DNA of 54,163 nt from a virus. A program made the position numbers and the translations under genes. The stretch is from positions 1 through 54,163 of IMG/VR virus record IMGVR_UViG_3300047457_001050; one strand, 5' to 3'. A model generated the notes under the pieces. The model had not been told where the DNA came from. It did not search any database and was given only the letters and a program-made list of their open reading frames with translations. The first letter of the stretch is position 1; the number at the start of each line of letters is the position of its first letter. Positions 40,165 through 48,446 of the stretch are shown here, piece by piece.

Positions 40165-40554
40165 TTATTTATTGAAAACTTCTTCTAAAAAGAAGTCAAT
40201 ATCTGGAACCTGATTGGCATTAATATATGAAAATATTCTAGCTGTTTGCTCATTATGAGTTTGTATATAAACATTTGGTCTTGAGGCTATGTATCCAGAA
40301 ATAGACTTTATAATGTAGCTGTCTGTATCTAGGTCTATAAAAGTATGATTTGCTCTTGCTACAGACCAAAGCAGCCACTCCATTTGATCTTCACCTGAAT
40401 AGAAGTAGACATTAAGGTCTTGGTCATAGGAAGAGTTAGAAAACCATTTGGTTATTTTTTCTTGGTCTTGTTCATTAACGCATATAAACAAAATACTTCT
40501 ATTATAATTTTCGTAATAGTCTGGAGGGGTAATTAAGGTAATTTTATTTTTCAT
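40165..40554 (-). CDS. Conserved phage protein of unknown function
   Basis: The 129-residue alpha/beta protein has strands such as KITLITPP, SILFICVNE, LNVYFYSGED and VYIQTHNE separated by helices, and ends in IDFFLEEVFNK. The Rossmann-like order could suit a receiver or nucleotide-binding fold, but no catalytic motif stands out. It overlaps the membrane protein gene upstream by 11 bases. It resembles unannotated proteins of T4-like marine phages. Confidence 0.6.
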   Translation of the reverse strand: MKNKITLITPPDYYENYNRSILFICVNEQDQEKITKWFSNSSYDQDLNVYFYSGEDQMEWLLWSVARANHTFIDLDTDSYIIKSISGYIASRPNVYIQTHNEQTARIFSYINANQVPDIDFFLEEVFNK

Positions 40555-41641
40555 TCAATCTCTTTTGAACATCATCTTTTACATCTTCTGGAACTTCTTT
40601 TATTGTAAGTTGACTACCCTTTATCATATTAGCATAATACTCTACTAGCATATCACCACCTTGCCTGAATTCACCTAAATTTACATTTGAACGTCTTTTA
40701 GATCTAGGATTAGCAGGGGCAGACCACGGGTCAACTGCTTCAAAATTACTTACCGGTTCTAAATCCTTTACCACTGGATTTTTGAGTTCTTCTCTTTCTG
40801 CATGTTGGAACGACTTTTCACTAGGAGTATCTTCTGATCTCTTAGTTAGAGTTTGTTCAATCTGTGTTTGATTTTTAAAATTTTGAAAACTTATCTGGCT
40901 GGCCAATAACAAGATTATGGCCAACGGATCGAACACTACAATTAAAACAATAATAACCCAGGTAACAGATTTTTCTAATACGGTTTGATCAGTTTCACCA
41001 TAGAAGAAGGCTGCTATATACTTAAGAGGACCTACCTCAGCCTCAACTTGCCTAACTTGCGCACGTATTGGTGCGGCCTCGTTAGTAAGTTCACTAAGTC
41101 TTTTCTGTTCGGTTTCAATTTCTTGGGAAATACGAGTGCGATCCCTTTGTTGACTTTTACGTAGAGCAATGGATTTATCCGCACCTTTTTCGTCCTGCGA
41201 TCGTGCCATAACTTGGTCCACTGCATCGTCCATTTGTTTAAGTTCGCGGCGCTTGGTTTCAATACTCTCTTTGGTAGTTTTAATTTTTTCATCATATATA
41301 GCTAACTGACTTAGAACTTCTCCGCCCACTAGGCTTTGGTCACTATGGGCTTTAGACAAAAATCCAAATATGCCCATACTGGTAATGACCATCAATAGTA
41401 TGATAGCAGAAATTAAGTATATTTTAACAGGTTTAGGACATATAGACCAATTCTGCTTTAGCCAAACTGTAGCAACTAGTTTACCTATTTCTAAAGCCAC
41501 ACCCATAATGATAATGGGAATAGCCGCGGCAGCAAAAATGGCAGTTAATCCAACAACCGAATAATAAACAGCAACAGCGGAAATTGCCAGTCCGCTTAAC
41601 AAGGCCAAGTAGGCTAATAGTATCTCATTGAATTTACTCAT
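40544..41641 (-). CDS. Multi-helix membrane protein with coiled coil
   Basis: The 365-residue protein has three or four N-terminal membrane helices (about 8-60 and 72-95), a long coiled coil (about 112-205, rich in Glu/Lys/Gln), another helix pair near 222-250 (VTWVIIVLIVVFDPLAIILLLA) and a cytoplasmic tail with DPWSAPANPRSKRRS. The DPLA-helix element is familiar from large T4-like marine phages. It may form a membrane complex during infection. An AATAAATA element lies five bases before the ATG. Confidence 0.65.
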   Translation of the reverse strand: MSKFNEILLAYLALLSGLAISAVAVYYSVVGLTAIFAAAAIPIIIMGVALEIGKLVATVWLKQNWSICPKPVKIYLISAIILLMVITSMGIFGFLSKAHSDQSLVGGEVLSQLAIYDEKIKTTKESIETKRRELKQMDDAVDQVMARSQDEKGADKSIALRKSQQRDRTRISQEIETEQKRLSELTNEAAPIRAQVRQVEAEVGPLKYIAAFFYGETDQTVLEKSVTWVIIVLIVVFDPLAIILLLASQISFQNFKNQTQIEQTLTKRSEDTPSEKSFQHAEREELKNPVVKDLEPVSNFEAVDPWSAPANPRSKRRSNVNLGEFRQGGDMLVEYYANMIKGSQLTIKEVPEDVKDDVQKRLNEK

Positions 41642-41646
41642 AGAGA

Positions 41647-41654
41647 TATTTATT
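41647..41654 (-). promoter_or_regulatory. Late promoter AATAAATA before the membrane protein gene
   Basis: Seven of eight bases match the T4 late consensus, five bases before the ATG at 41641. No ribosome site lies between. Confidence 0.45.
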
Positions 41655-41671
41655 AGCCTAGTTTGAGCAGA

Positions 41672-42064
41672 TTATCTACGCATAGTAGAGATTTCTTTAG
41701 CCTGTGCGTCACTAAATATAGGCACCGCATTGCTCTTATGCATAGTTCCTATGCCTACAATTTTGTCACCTGTATATACAGGAGGTGCTTTTTTCGAAGC
41801 ATTACCTAATCCACTATCTAAGCTTCTAATATGATCAGTAGTTGCTCTACCAGGGGGAGGCTTCAACGAATAAACAAAAGAAGCAGACTGGAGACCTTTT
41901 TTACGCTTAGACTCTTCGTGCTCAATTTGATAACGACTTTTTAAGTCTTGCCAATCTTTTTCAAGATCATCGTGTCTACGTTTATCTTCTGCTGAACGCC
42001 ATTTAAACTTACCTTTACGACGACCAGTAGTAGATAGCCACGGCCCTTCTAGGTGCATTGACAT
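41672..42064 (-). CDS. Conserved basic phage protein
   Basis: The 130-residue basic protein begins MSMHLEGPWLSTTGRRKGKF, then a charged helix (AEDKRRHDDLEKDWQDLK) and a linker with SLKPPPGRATTDHIRSLDSG. The end is short and basic. The opening resembles proteins of T4-like cyanophages and pelagiphages without known role. Probably virion-associated or nucleic-acid-binding. Confidence 0.6.
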   Translation of the reverse strand: MSMHLEGPWLSTTGRRKGKFKWRSAEDKRRHDDLEKDWQDLKSRYQIEHEESKRKKGLQSASFVYSLKPPPGRATTDHIRSLDSGLGNASKKAPPVYTGDKIVGIGTMHKSNAVPIFSDAQAKEISTMRR

Positions 42065-42082
42065 GGTAAATCCTAAAAAAGG

Positions 42083-42232
42083 TTATTCAGAAACTTGAGA
42101 ATAATTTAACACATTGCCTACACCAAATTGTGCTTCAGCAATCATTTTAGCTTCATAGTCATTGTTAGCCCAAACAAATGTGTTCACAGTTTGGAAAGCA
42201 TTAATACGAGCCCAAATCGCATACTTATACAT
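42083..42232 (-). CDS. 49-residue conserved-looking phage protein
   Basis: ATG 42232 follows AGGAGATGCT, and the frame runs to TAA at 42083-42085. The product starts MYKYAIWARINAFQTVN and continues TFVWANNDYEAKMIAEAQFG, a beta-alpha pattern seen in tiny T4-like phage proteins. The ribosome site is strong and the composition protein-like. It fills an otherwise empty gap. Function unknown. Confidence 0.65.
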   Translation of the reverse strand: MYKYAIWARINAFQTVNTFVWANNDYEAKMIAEAQFGVGNVLNYSQVSE

Positions 42233-42312
42233 AGCATCTCCTAGTTAATTTACAATACTTGTAGTATACTAAATCTCTACGGTTGTGTCAATGCTGTAGC
42301 TTAGATGCCACA

Positions 42313-43179
42313 TTATTTTAAGTTTTGAATTCGATAACATCCTACCCATGTAGGAGTGCTAGCAGGGGCTCCATTTGGATAACTTTTAGTAACATCACCG
42401 TCGTTTGGATTATTAGTTTTGGTAGCTGGACTTTGATTGCCACCTACGAAAGTATACTTACCATTATTAGCTGTGTAAACAAAGTTTACATGCCTATAAC
42501 TCCAAAAAGCAATATCCCCAGGTTGTGCCTGATCTTTAGGAACACTTACCGCCCCCCAGGCTGCAGGATTTTGAGTAATAGCGGCAGCTGAAGCAGTTTT
42601 TACAAATTTATTTCCAGATGACATAAGACAAAAATTAACAAAGCCCATACACCAAGCAGTTTGATCTGTATTCCAGGGACTTGCTGTTCCAAATCCTAAC
42701 TTTGACCATATTCCTGTTATGTTTGGATTACTAGCTGCACCGCCTTGCCCTGTTTCTCTCCAAAGACCACGATTAGCTTCTCCTAACACATTGGTTAGCA
42801 ATTGCACTAGTCCAGATGCTCCTATTGTGCTAGTAGATGTGCTAATGGTGCCTGTTGTTCCAGTTCCCGGGGTTACATCAACACCGTCCTCAGCAGGGCT
42901 ATAGTTTCCTTTCACCCCATCAGCTGATGCATTACCATTGTAAAAACTATTTGGTCCCGAGGGGTTACTTTGTTGTTGGGCAAGTAAACTATCTGTATTA
43001 CCTTTGGTAACAGTAACAACAGCAGGGTCAACTAAGGCACTAGCGCCATCTACATCTAGATTGGCAAATCCTGAGCTAGTTCCTGCTTTCAACCATAATG
43101 CGACTGGCACATTATTGATATAGACATCATTACTCTTAAAAACATCTTGTATTCTACCGTTACCTGGAATATAGGGCAT
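42313..43179 (-). CDS. PAAR-like / CHAP-domain tail lysin
   Basis: The 288-residue protein begins MPYIPGNGRIQDVFKSNDVY and INNVPVALWL, like PAAR-type spike-tip repeats of phage tails. A Gly/Ser/Thr linker (about 85-125) follows. The C-terminal domain is CHAP/NlpC-like: the Cys in DQTAWCMGFVNF and the His in FWSYRHVNFVY are the catalytic pair, with QPGDIAFW between. It should cleave peptidoglycan during DNA entry. It lies next to baseplate-like small proteins. Confidence 0.78.
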   Translation of the reverse strand: MPYIPGNGRIQDVFKSNDVYINNVPVALWLKAGTSSGFANLDVDGASALVDPAVVTVTKGNTDSLLAQQQSNPSGPNSFYNGNASADGVKGNYSPAEDGVDVTPGTGTTGTISTSTSTIGASGLVQLLTNVLGEANRGLWRETGQGGAASNPNITGIWSKLGFGTASPWNTDQTAWCMGFVNFCLMSSGNKFVKTASAAAITQNPAAWGAVSVPKDQAQPGDIAFWSYRHVNFVYTANNGKYTFVGGNQSPATKTNNPNDGDVTKSYPNGAPASTPTWVGCYRIQNLK

Positions 43180-43183
43180 ATTG

Positions 43184-43471
43184 TTATCCTAATGCAATCC
43201 CTGTTGTTCCTTGCATATATTGCTTGGCTGCTTCAGGCTTAGTAGGAACCATAACAAAGTAATGATTCTTTTTTAATGTGTATTCTTGTTTATTACTTAA
43301 GAACATCCAAGGAATCATTCCCAAACTACCTCCGCCCATTGTTAGGGCCAGTGGTCTATTAATTACTACTTCTTCTGCATTTTCACTTTCATACCTAGCA
43401 ATAATTTCATCGCCATTAATCAGTTTTATGCTTACAACATCACCTGGATTGAATGATTTATTAATTAACAT
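43184..43471 (-). CDS. Small Sm/Hfq-like beta-barrel phage protein
   Basis: The 95-residue protein has a pattern of five strands: PGDVVSIKLINGDEIIARYES, AEEVVINRPLALTM, LGMIPWMFLS and HYFVMVPTKPE. The KLINGDEI turn resembles Sm1 of Lsm proteins. Similar proteins are common near structural genes of T4-like marine phages. RNA binding or a virion role are both possible. Fold call is by pattern only. Confidence 0.5.
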   Translation of the reverse strand: MLINKSFNPGDVVSIKLINGDEIIARYESENAEEVVINRPLALTMGGGSLGMIPWMFLSNKQEYTLKKNHYFVMVPTKPEAAKQYMQGTTGIALG

Positions 43472-43473
43472 AA

Positions 43474-43959
43474 TTATTCTTCACCTATGAGCCTTTCTAA
43501 AGTTTTGTAATGATCGTAGGCTTTTTTCAAGGCTGCGAATTTTTCAAGTTTTTCTGGAGTCGGTTCTTGTAGTACCGCCAATCTATCTTCAATTTTTTTA
43601 AGCAGGTGTAGAATACTGTGTCCTTGAATTTTTACATCACCGTCAAACTCTGCATTACCTTTTACTGACAGTGAATTGTCTATTGTAGATCCACCACTTG
43701 TGATTGATGGCCAATTAAGACTATTCCAGGCAGGATTAGTTCCGTTAGTGCTGAGGACATAATTACCAGCAGCCGCATATTGACCTGCTCCCGATAAACC
43801 AGTTCCATAATTGTTTATAGATGTATCTATGCTGATAGTATCTAGGTTGAGATCGGCAAGATCCTTAATTTCTAATGTAGAAATTTGTTCAGTATCTAAT
43901 GCGGAAATCTGACTAGCCATATGATCACTATCCGCTGAAATAGAAAACTCTTTATCCAT
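43474..43959 (-). CDS. Phage structural protein
   Basis: The 161-residue protein has a Ser/Thr/Asn-rich first half (INNYGTGLSGAGQYAAAGNY) and the characteristic end DGDVKIQGHSILHLLKKIEDRL followed by EKLEKFAALKKAYDHYKTLE. That C-terminal module recurs in structural proteins of T4-like marine phages and probably anchors to the virion. It overlaps glutaredoxin by eight bases. Confidence 0.65.
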   Translation of the reverse strand: MDKEFSISADSDHMASQISALDTEQISTLEIKDLADLNLDTISIDTSINNYGTGLSGAGQYAAAGNYVLSTNGTNPAWNSLNWPSITSGGSTIDNSLSVKGNAEFDGDVKIQGHSILHLLKKIEDRLAVLQEPTPEKLEKFAALKKAYDHYKTLERLIGEE

Positions 43960-44188
43960 TCGCTACCTCTTTTAGATAGTCCTTCAATTCAGTAAATCCA
44001 CCTATTAATTGATCATCCAGAAAAATTTGTGGAACTGTTCTCGCCGTAGGAACTGCTTCTAGTAATTCTTCCTTGGTCCATCCATCACCGATTTTTCTTT
44101 CTTCGAATTGGATTCCTTTTTGTTTGAGTAAAGATTTGGCCTGATCACAATACGGACAGTGATATTTGCTCCAAACTATGGCTTTCAT
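43952..44188 (-). CDS. grx: Glutaredoxin
   Basis: The 78-residue protein has the CPYC active site (Cys11, Cys14), the cis-Pro loop TVPQIFLDD and GGFTEL for glutathione binding. It should reduce ribonucleotide reductase, encoded upstream on the same strand (nrdB, nrdA). It is linked by an ATGA overlap to a 57-residue protein. Typical of T4-like phages (NrdC role). Confidence 0.95.
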   Translation of the reverse strand: MKAIVWSKYHCPYCDQAKSLLKQKGIQFEERKIGDGWTKEELLEAVPTARTVPQIFLDDQLIGGFTELKDYLKEVANG

Positions 44189-44358
44189 TTTTCTTTCCTT
44201 TCAATTTCCACTAAGATAGATTCTCCTACTAATTCTTGCACAATATCTTCTAGATTAGCGTTAAAATCTTTGTTTAGAAAAGAGGTAGTGTCCTCTTCGT
44301 CATTTTTTATTAATTTACTTAATCTTAATATCACAATTTCCTCATGTATTTTGGCCAT
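44185..44358 (-). CDS. 57-residue phage protein between nrdB and glutaredoxin
   Basis: ATG 44358 opens MAKIHEEIVILRLSKLIKND; the TGA overlaps the glutaredoxin ATG. It continues with an acidic helix (LEDIVQELVGE) and a strand (SILVEIERKE). The ATGA overlap and lack of other genes in the gap support it. Similar tiny proteins accompany nrd genes in marine T4-like phages. Function unknown. Confidence 0.65.
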   Translation of the reverse strand: MAKIHEEIVILRLSKLIKNDEEDTTSFLNKDFNANLEDIVQELVGESILVEIERKEK

Positions 44359-44366
44359 ATAATATC

Positions 44367-45470
44367 CTATATCTCTGGCAATAGTTCATGCTCAACATGA
44401 TCACTCATTACACCAATGACATAATTAGTGCTTTCATTTTCCTGTAAAGCAGTCTGCTTTTTATTGATGTTAACGTGTTTGTTAAACCAAGGAATAGGAT
44501 TGGATTTAGGATGATCCTCTTTATATCTGATACCTATTTCTTTTAATCTTTCAAATGCAGTATAGTCTACGAAATCTTTTAATATTTGTGGATTAAGGCC
44601 AATAACCACTCCTTTGCTGAACAAATAGTCTGCCCATGTCTTTTCTTCTTTTATTACTGACACATACATACTATAGACTTCTTCTCTGGTAGAATCTACG
44701 ATTTCTGCAAATCGTGAGTCTTCTTTCTGAACTTGGTTAATGATCCACGCAGTCCACTCTGCATGTAGCAACTCATCTTGGAGAATTAGGCTAATAATAT
44801 TCCCATTACCAATAAAGATTCTATTTTCGACCATGGCCAGGCTAGTGGCAAAACTGACCATGAACCTTAGTGCTTCTAGTGCATAACTGGCATGCAGCGC
44901 CAACCAAATTGCCTTAACATGTTCTTTCTCGCTAACAAGCTCGGGGTTAACTTCTTTGATACTGTTTAGGCTGTGCAGTTTGTCATAGTATTCACCTACA
45001 CTAGATGCCATGTCTACAATTTCTTTAGTATCATGTATTGTGTTAAACGCATCTTTAGGAACACCGTATACATTTCGTATAATATGACTGTAGCTTTTAC
45101 TATGAATATTAGTTTCAAAGAAACTCCAATTATTAATAAGTGCTTCTAATTCAGGAATACTAACTACTGGAGCAAAAATTTGACTAGGAGCACGACCCTG
45201 GATGCTATCTAAAGCAGTTTGACGTAGAAGATTACTTGTAAAAATATGTCTAACAGCATCACTAGCCTCTTTAAAGTCAATTTTATCTTTTGTAAGAGTA
45301 ATTTCTTCAGGAACCCAAAAGAATCCTCGAGCCAGCTCTTCGAATTTTTGAATTTTTTGATATTTGACTTCTTCAAATCTCTGCACTGTAACAGGTCCTT
45401 CTGGATCTAAAAACATTTTTCTTTTTAGATAATTTGTCTGTTTCGAAATATCATATTGCAATTTACTCAT
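44367..45470 (-). CDS. nrdB: Ribonucleotide reductase small subunit (class Ia)
   Basis: I start at ATG 45470, overlapping the preceding stop; starts further upstream are less likely. The 367-residue protein keeps the di-iron ligands (FFETNIH with Glu and His; HASYALEALRF with Glu; QDELLHAEW with Glu and His) and the radical Tyr in SKSYSHII. It makes the tyrosyl radical for NrdA. It lies after nrdA and a 68-residue gene. Confidence 0.95.
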   Translation of the reverse strand: MSKLQYDISKQTNYLKRKMFLDPEGPVTVQRFEEVKYQKIQKFEELARGFFWVPEEITLTKDKIDFKEASDAVRHIFTSNLLRQTALDSIQGRAPSQIFAPVVSIPELEALINNWSFFETNIHSKSYSHIIRNVYGVPKDAFNTIHDTKEIVDMASSVGEYYDKLHSLNSIKEVNPELVSEKEHVKAIWLALHASYALEALRFMVSFATSLAMVENRIFIGNGNIISLILQDELLHAEWTAWIINQVQKEDSRFAEIVDSTREEVYSMYVSVIKEEKTWADYLFSKGVVIGLNPQILKDFVDYTAFERLKEIGIRYKEDHPKSNPIPWFNKHVNINKKQTALQENESTNYVIGVMSDHVEHELLPEI

Positions 45471-45669
45471 AATCTGTCTCTCCATATTGGTCATCATCAA
45501 ATTCAATCACTAGACCACCTTCGCTATCAATCCTTACTCTAGAAACATCAGGTTGCATTAGCTGTCCTAAAAGAAAAGGAACAGCTTCATCTTCAATTTC
45601 TATGTAATCATGAACACCGTAGTAGGCTAACCATTTTACTACTTGATCTTTTTTACTAGTGTCACTCAT
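45463..45669 (-). CDS. Small acidic protein between nrdA and nrdB
   Basis: ATG 45669 overlaps the nrdA stop (ATGA), and the stop overlaps the nrdB start, so translation is chained. The 68-residue acidic product begins MSDTSKKDQVVKWLAYYGVH and ends in FDDDQYGETDYE. It may assist the reductase or simply hitchhike in the operon. Not recognised. Confidence 0.6.
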   Translation of the reverse strand: MSDTSKKDQVVKWLAYYGVHDYIEIEDEAVPFLLGQLMQPDVSRVRIDSEGGLVIEFDDDQYGETDYE

Positions 45670-47978
45670 AAAACACAAGCCTCGCAGTCGGCTTCATCTA
45701 ATTCAATATTTTCAATAGTCTTAATTGTCGCTGTAGTAACTTCAGACTTTGCACCGATTTTGTTGATCAAGCTATAGTAAATGGTTTTAATACCCCATTT
45801 ATAAGCTAGCATTAGATTCTTAGCAATTAAGGTTCCAGGAACCTTGCCACCTTGAAAATAAGCAGGATTATAAAATGTATTGGTGCTAAGGCTTTGGTCG
45901 ATGTAGGCAGCTAGAACAGCGGCAGTTTTAAGATATCCTACACAATCTTTTTGATCCCACATTAACTCGTATTTGTTTTTTAATCGTTTGTATTCCGGAA
46001 CGACCTGAACAAACGATCCTGCTTTAGATTCTTTAACACTAATCAGTTCCATTGGCATTTCAATACCGTTGGTAGAATTTAAAACCACTGAGCTTGATTC
46101 TACAGGGGCTACAGCCATTAGTGTGCCGTTTCTAATACCATACTTTTTCATACGTTCACGTAGAGGTTCCCAATCTAGACTTGGAGTAAAATCAGTTAAT
46201 GTATCAACACCGCTGTTTCTTCTCTCCCAAGGAAATACACCTTTACCATAGTAGGTAAAAGACGAACGATTACATGCGCCACGTTCTTGTGCTAGTTCAA
46301 CACTGGTTTCTGTAAGATAAAAGGCCTGATGTTCCATCCAACGTTTTACTTCGGCAAGACTTTCCTTTTCCCCATATTTTAATCCTTTACGAGCATGCCA
46401 ATACGCAAGATTAGTAATACCTACTCCTAATGGTTCAAAATCATTGTTAGCTAATTTGCTTTGAACAGATAAAAAGTCTTGATAATTAAGTAGGTTACTC
46501 AATGAGCGAACCAATACCCTACAGGCCTTTCGCATATCTTGCGGATTGCGGAACGCACCCCAGTTAATCGACCCAAGTGTGCAAAGAGCAATTCGTCCTT
46601 CAGGATCTTCAATTCTCTGGAAAGGCTTCGTGGGTAGAAGTATCTCTTGGCATAGATTTGATTGATAAATGGGATCAGTGCTTGTATCAAAGGAACCTTG
46701 TTGGATGACGTTGTCAATATTGACAAGGTATATTCTACCAGTGTCAGTTCTCTCTTTAAGAATGCCATTTTTGAATATTTCATCCGCTGACAATACTTTT
46801 TTCTTTTTTGTTTTATCTTGCTCATAGCGTAGATAAAGCCTTTCAAACTCTTTAGTATTACGATAGAATGCTTCGTATAGATCAGGAACTTCATGAGGAT
46901 CGAACAAAGTGATCATTTCTTTGTTTTTATACCTACGCCAAAACATAGCACCTATAACCACGCTATAGTCCATTTGGCGAACACGAGTTTCTTCTGTTCC
47001 TTGATTATTCTTTAATACAATAAGATCTTCAAACTGATAATGCCAGATTGGAAATGTCACGGTGCAACTTGCATTACGAATACCACCTTGGCTGCAAGAC
47101 CTAAGATCTGAATACCATTTTTTCAAAAAAGGAATCATTCCTGTGTGTTTGATTTCACCATTGCGAATGGGGGCACCGAGTGGTCTGATACGACCAATCT
47201 CCAAACCAATGCCAGCACGTTTACTGGCATACTTGGCCATCATTTCTCCAGCAGCAAATATGCTATCAAGGGTATCGTCACTACTGATAAGAACGCAACT
47301 ACTAAACTGTTTAGTAGTAGTGCCAAGACCAGCAAGCACAGGAGTGGCAAGAGTAAAATGGCCATCTGATGCGCACTCATAGTAGTCCTTTACATACTTT
47401 AACCTTTTATCTTTTGGTTCTGCATGAAATGCTGTTGCAGCGGCCACAGCATATCTTACTTGAGGTGTTTCATATATTTGTCCGGTAGCACGATTTTGAA
47501 CTAGATACTTCTCGGATAATTGTGCAATAGCAGCATAGGTATAGTTTTCATCTTTGTCGTGATCGATGAAATATTCTATGGTATTCCAGTCTTCTTCACT
47601 ATACCAATCAAGTAGTTCGGGCGTATACATCCCTAATTCTACATTTTTCTTAATTATAGAATATAGCTTAGGAGGGTGATAATCACCGTAAACTTCTTTT
47701 CTCAGCATTGAAGTTTTTTGTCTACCTGCAACGTATTGATAATTTACGTTATTAATCTCAGGATTTTCTGTTTCGTCAATCAAGTTAACCATAGCCTTGA
47801 GCAATAGCTCGTCGATGGTTTTAGTAGTCATACCGTCATGGAGTTCTATTTGGGCCTTAATTTCAATCATGCTAGGGCTAACCCCATCAATTCCCCTACA
47901 TGCGTTCGCTACTTGTCTCTGTATTTTACTAATATCTAAGGGAACACGATTCCCATTCCTTTTGACCACTGTGATCAT
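45666..47978 (-). CDS. nrdA: Ribonucleotide reductase large subunit (class Ia)
   Basis: The 770-residue protein has the ATP-cone start (ITVVKRNGNRVPLDISKIQ), the active-site NLCQEILLP (Asn, Cys, Glu), cysteines in FSSCVLI and ALCTLGSINWG, the radical-transfer Tyr pair in KTIYYSL and the C-terminal DCEACVL redox pair. All catalytic residues are intact. It converts ribonucleotides to dNTP precursors with NrdB. A GTAAATA element lies about 25-30 bases upstream and GAGGTGAAG precedes the ATG. Confidence 0.97.
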   Translation of the reverse strand: MITVVKRNGNRVPLDISKIQRQVANACRGIDGVSPSMIEIKAQIELHDGMTTKTIDELLLKAMVNLIDETENPEINNVNYQYVAGRQKTSMLRKEVYGDYHPPKLYSIIKKNVELGMYTPELLDWYSEEDWNTIEYFIDHDKDENYTYAAIAQLSEKYLVQNRATGQIYETPQVRYAVAAATAFHAEPKDKRLKYVKDYYECASDGHFTLATPVLAGLGTTTKQFSSCVLISSDDTLDSIFAAGEMMAKYASKRAGIGLEIGRIRPLGAPIRNGEIKHTGMIPFLKKWYSDLRSCSQGGIRNASCTVTFPIWHYQFEDLIVLKNNQGTEETRVRQMDYSVVIGAMFWRRYKNKEMITLFDPHEVPDLYEAFYRNTKEFERLYLRYEQDKTKKKKVLSADEIFKNGILKERTDTGRIYLVNIDNVIQQGSFDTSTDPIYQSNLCQEILLPTKPFQRIEDPEGRIALCTLGSINWGAFRNPQDMRKACRVLVRSLSNLLNYQDFLSVQSKLANNDFEPLGVGITNLAYWHARKGLKYGEKESLAEVKRWMEHQAFYLTETSVELAQERGACNRSSFTYYGKGVFPWERRNSGVDTLTDFTPSLDWEPLRERMKKYGIRNGTLMAVAPVESSSVVLNSTNGIEMPMELISVKESKAGSFVQVVPEYKRLKNKYELMWDQKDCVGYLKTAAVLAAYIDQSLSTNTFYNPAYFQGGKVPGTLIAKNLMLAYKWGIKTIYYSLINKIGAKSEVTTATIKTIENIELDEADCEACVL

Positions 47979-48011
47979 AGGACTTCACCTCATTTTATTT
48001 GGATGAGATAT

Positions 48012-48446
48012 TTACCTCGGTGTGGTCAACTCTATTAAGTTTTCAACCTTAAACGAATCAGGCAGATTTTTTATGTCTACAGGCCCATTATCGCTATAGT
48101 TTATGACCCAGGAATTATCTACATATACTAGATTATACTCTCTTTGACTGCTAATGTCTACAGCAGTTTGAAGGAAAATATCAGATTCATTAAACCGTTT
48201 TGTAATTTTCAGTGTCCAACCTATCATTAAGGCCTTGGTAAAATCGTCATATTTGTTTTTGGCGATGATTTCCCAGGGACTAGGCCATGCATTTTGGTAG
48301 TAATGATCTATATACTGGTTATAGGGTATAAATGGAGCTTGATTCCAAAAATCCCACACTTCCTGTAATGGATTTGAGGATTTTTCTAATTTTCTTCTAA
48401 ATTCTAACCAAGTTTCTAATCTTTTTTCTACGGTTTCTTCAAACAT
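48012..48446 (-). CDS. Phage protein downstream of the tail fibre
   Basis: ATG 48446 overlaps the TGA of the fibre gene. The 144-residue product is rich in Trp and Tyr (VWDFWNQAPFIPYNQYIDHY, PSPWEIIAKNKYDDF), soluble and mixed alpha/beta. Its position suggests a fibre chaperone or tail component; similar proteins occur beside fibre genes in marine T4-like phages. Not further assignable. Confidence 0.55.
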   Translation of the reverse strand: MFEETVEKRLETWLEFRRKLEKSSNPLQEVWDFWNQAPFIPYNQYIDHYYQNAWPSPWEIIAKNKYDDFTKALMIGWTLKITKRFNESDIFLQTAVDISSQREYNLVYVDNSWVINYSDNGPVDIKNLPDSFKVENLIELTTPR

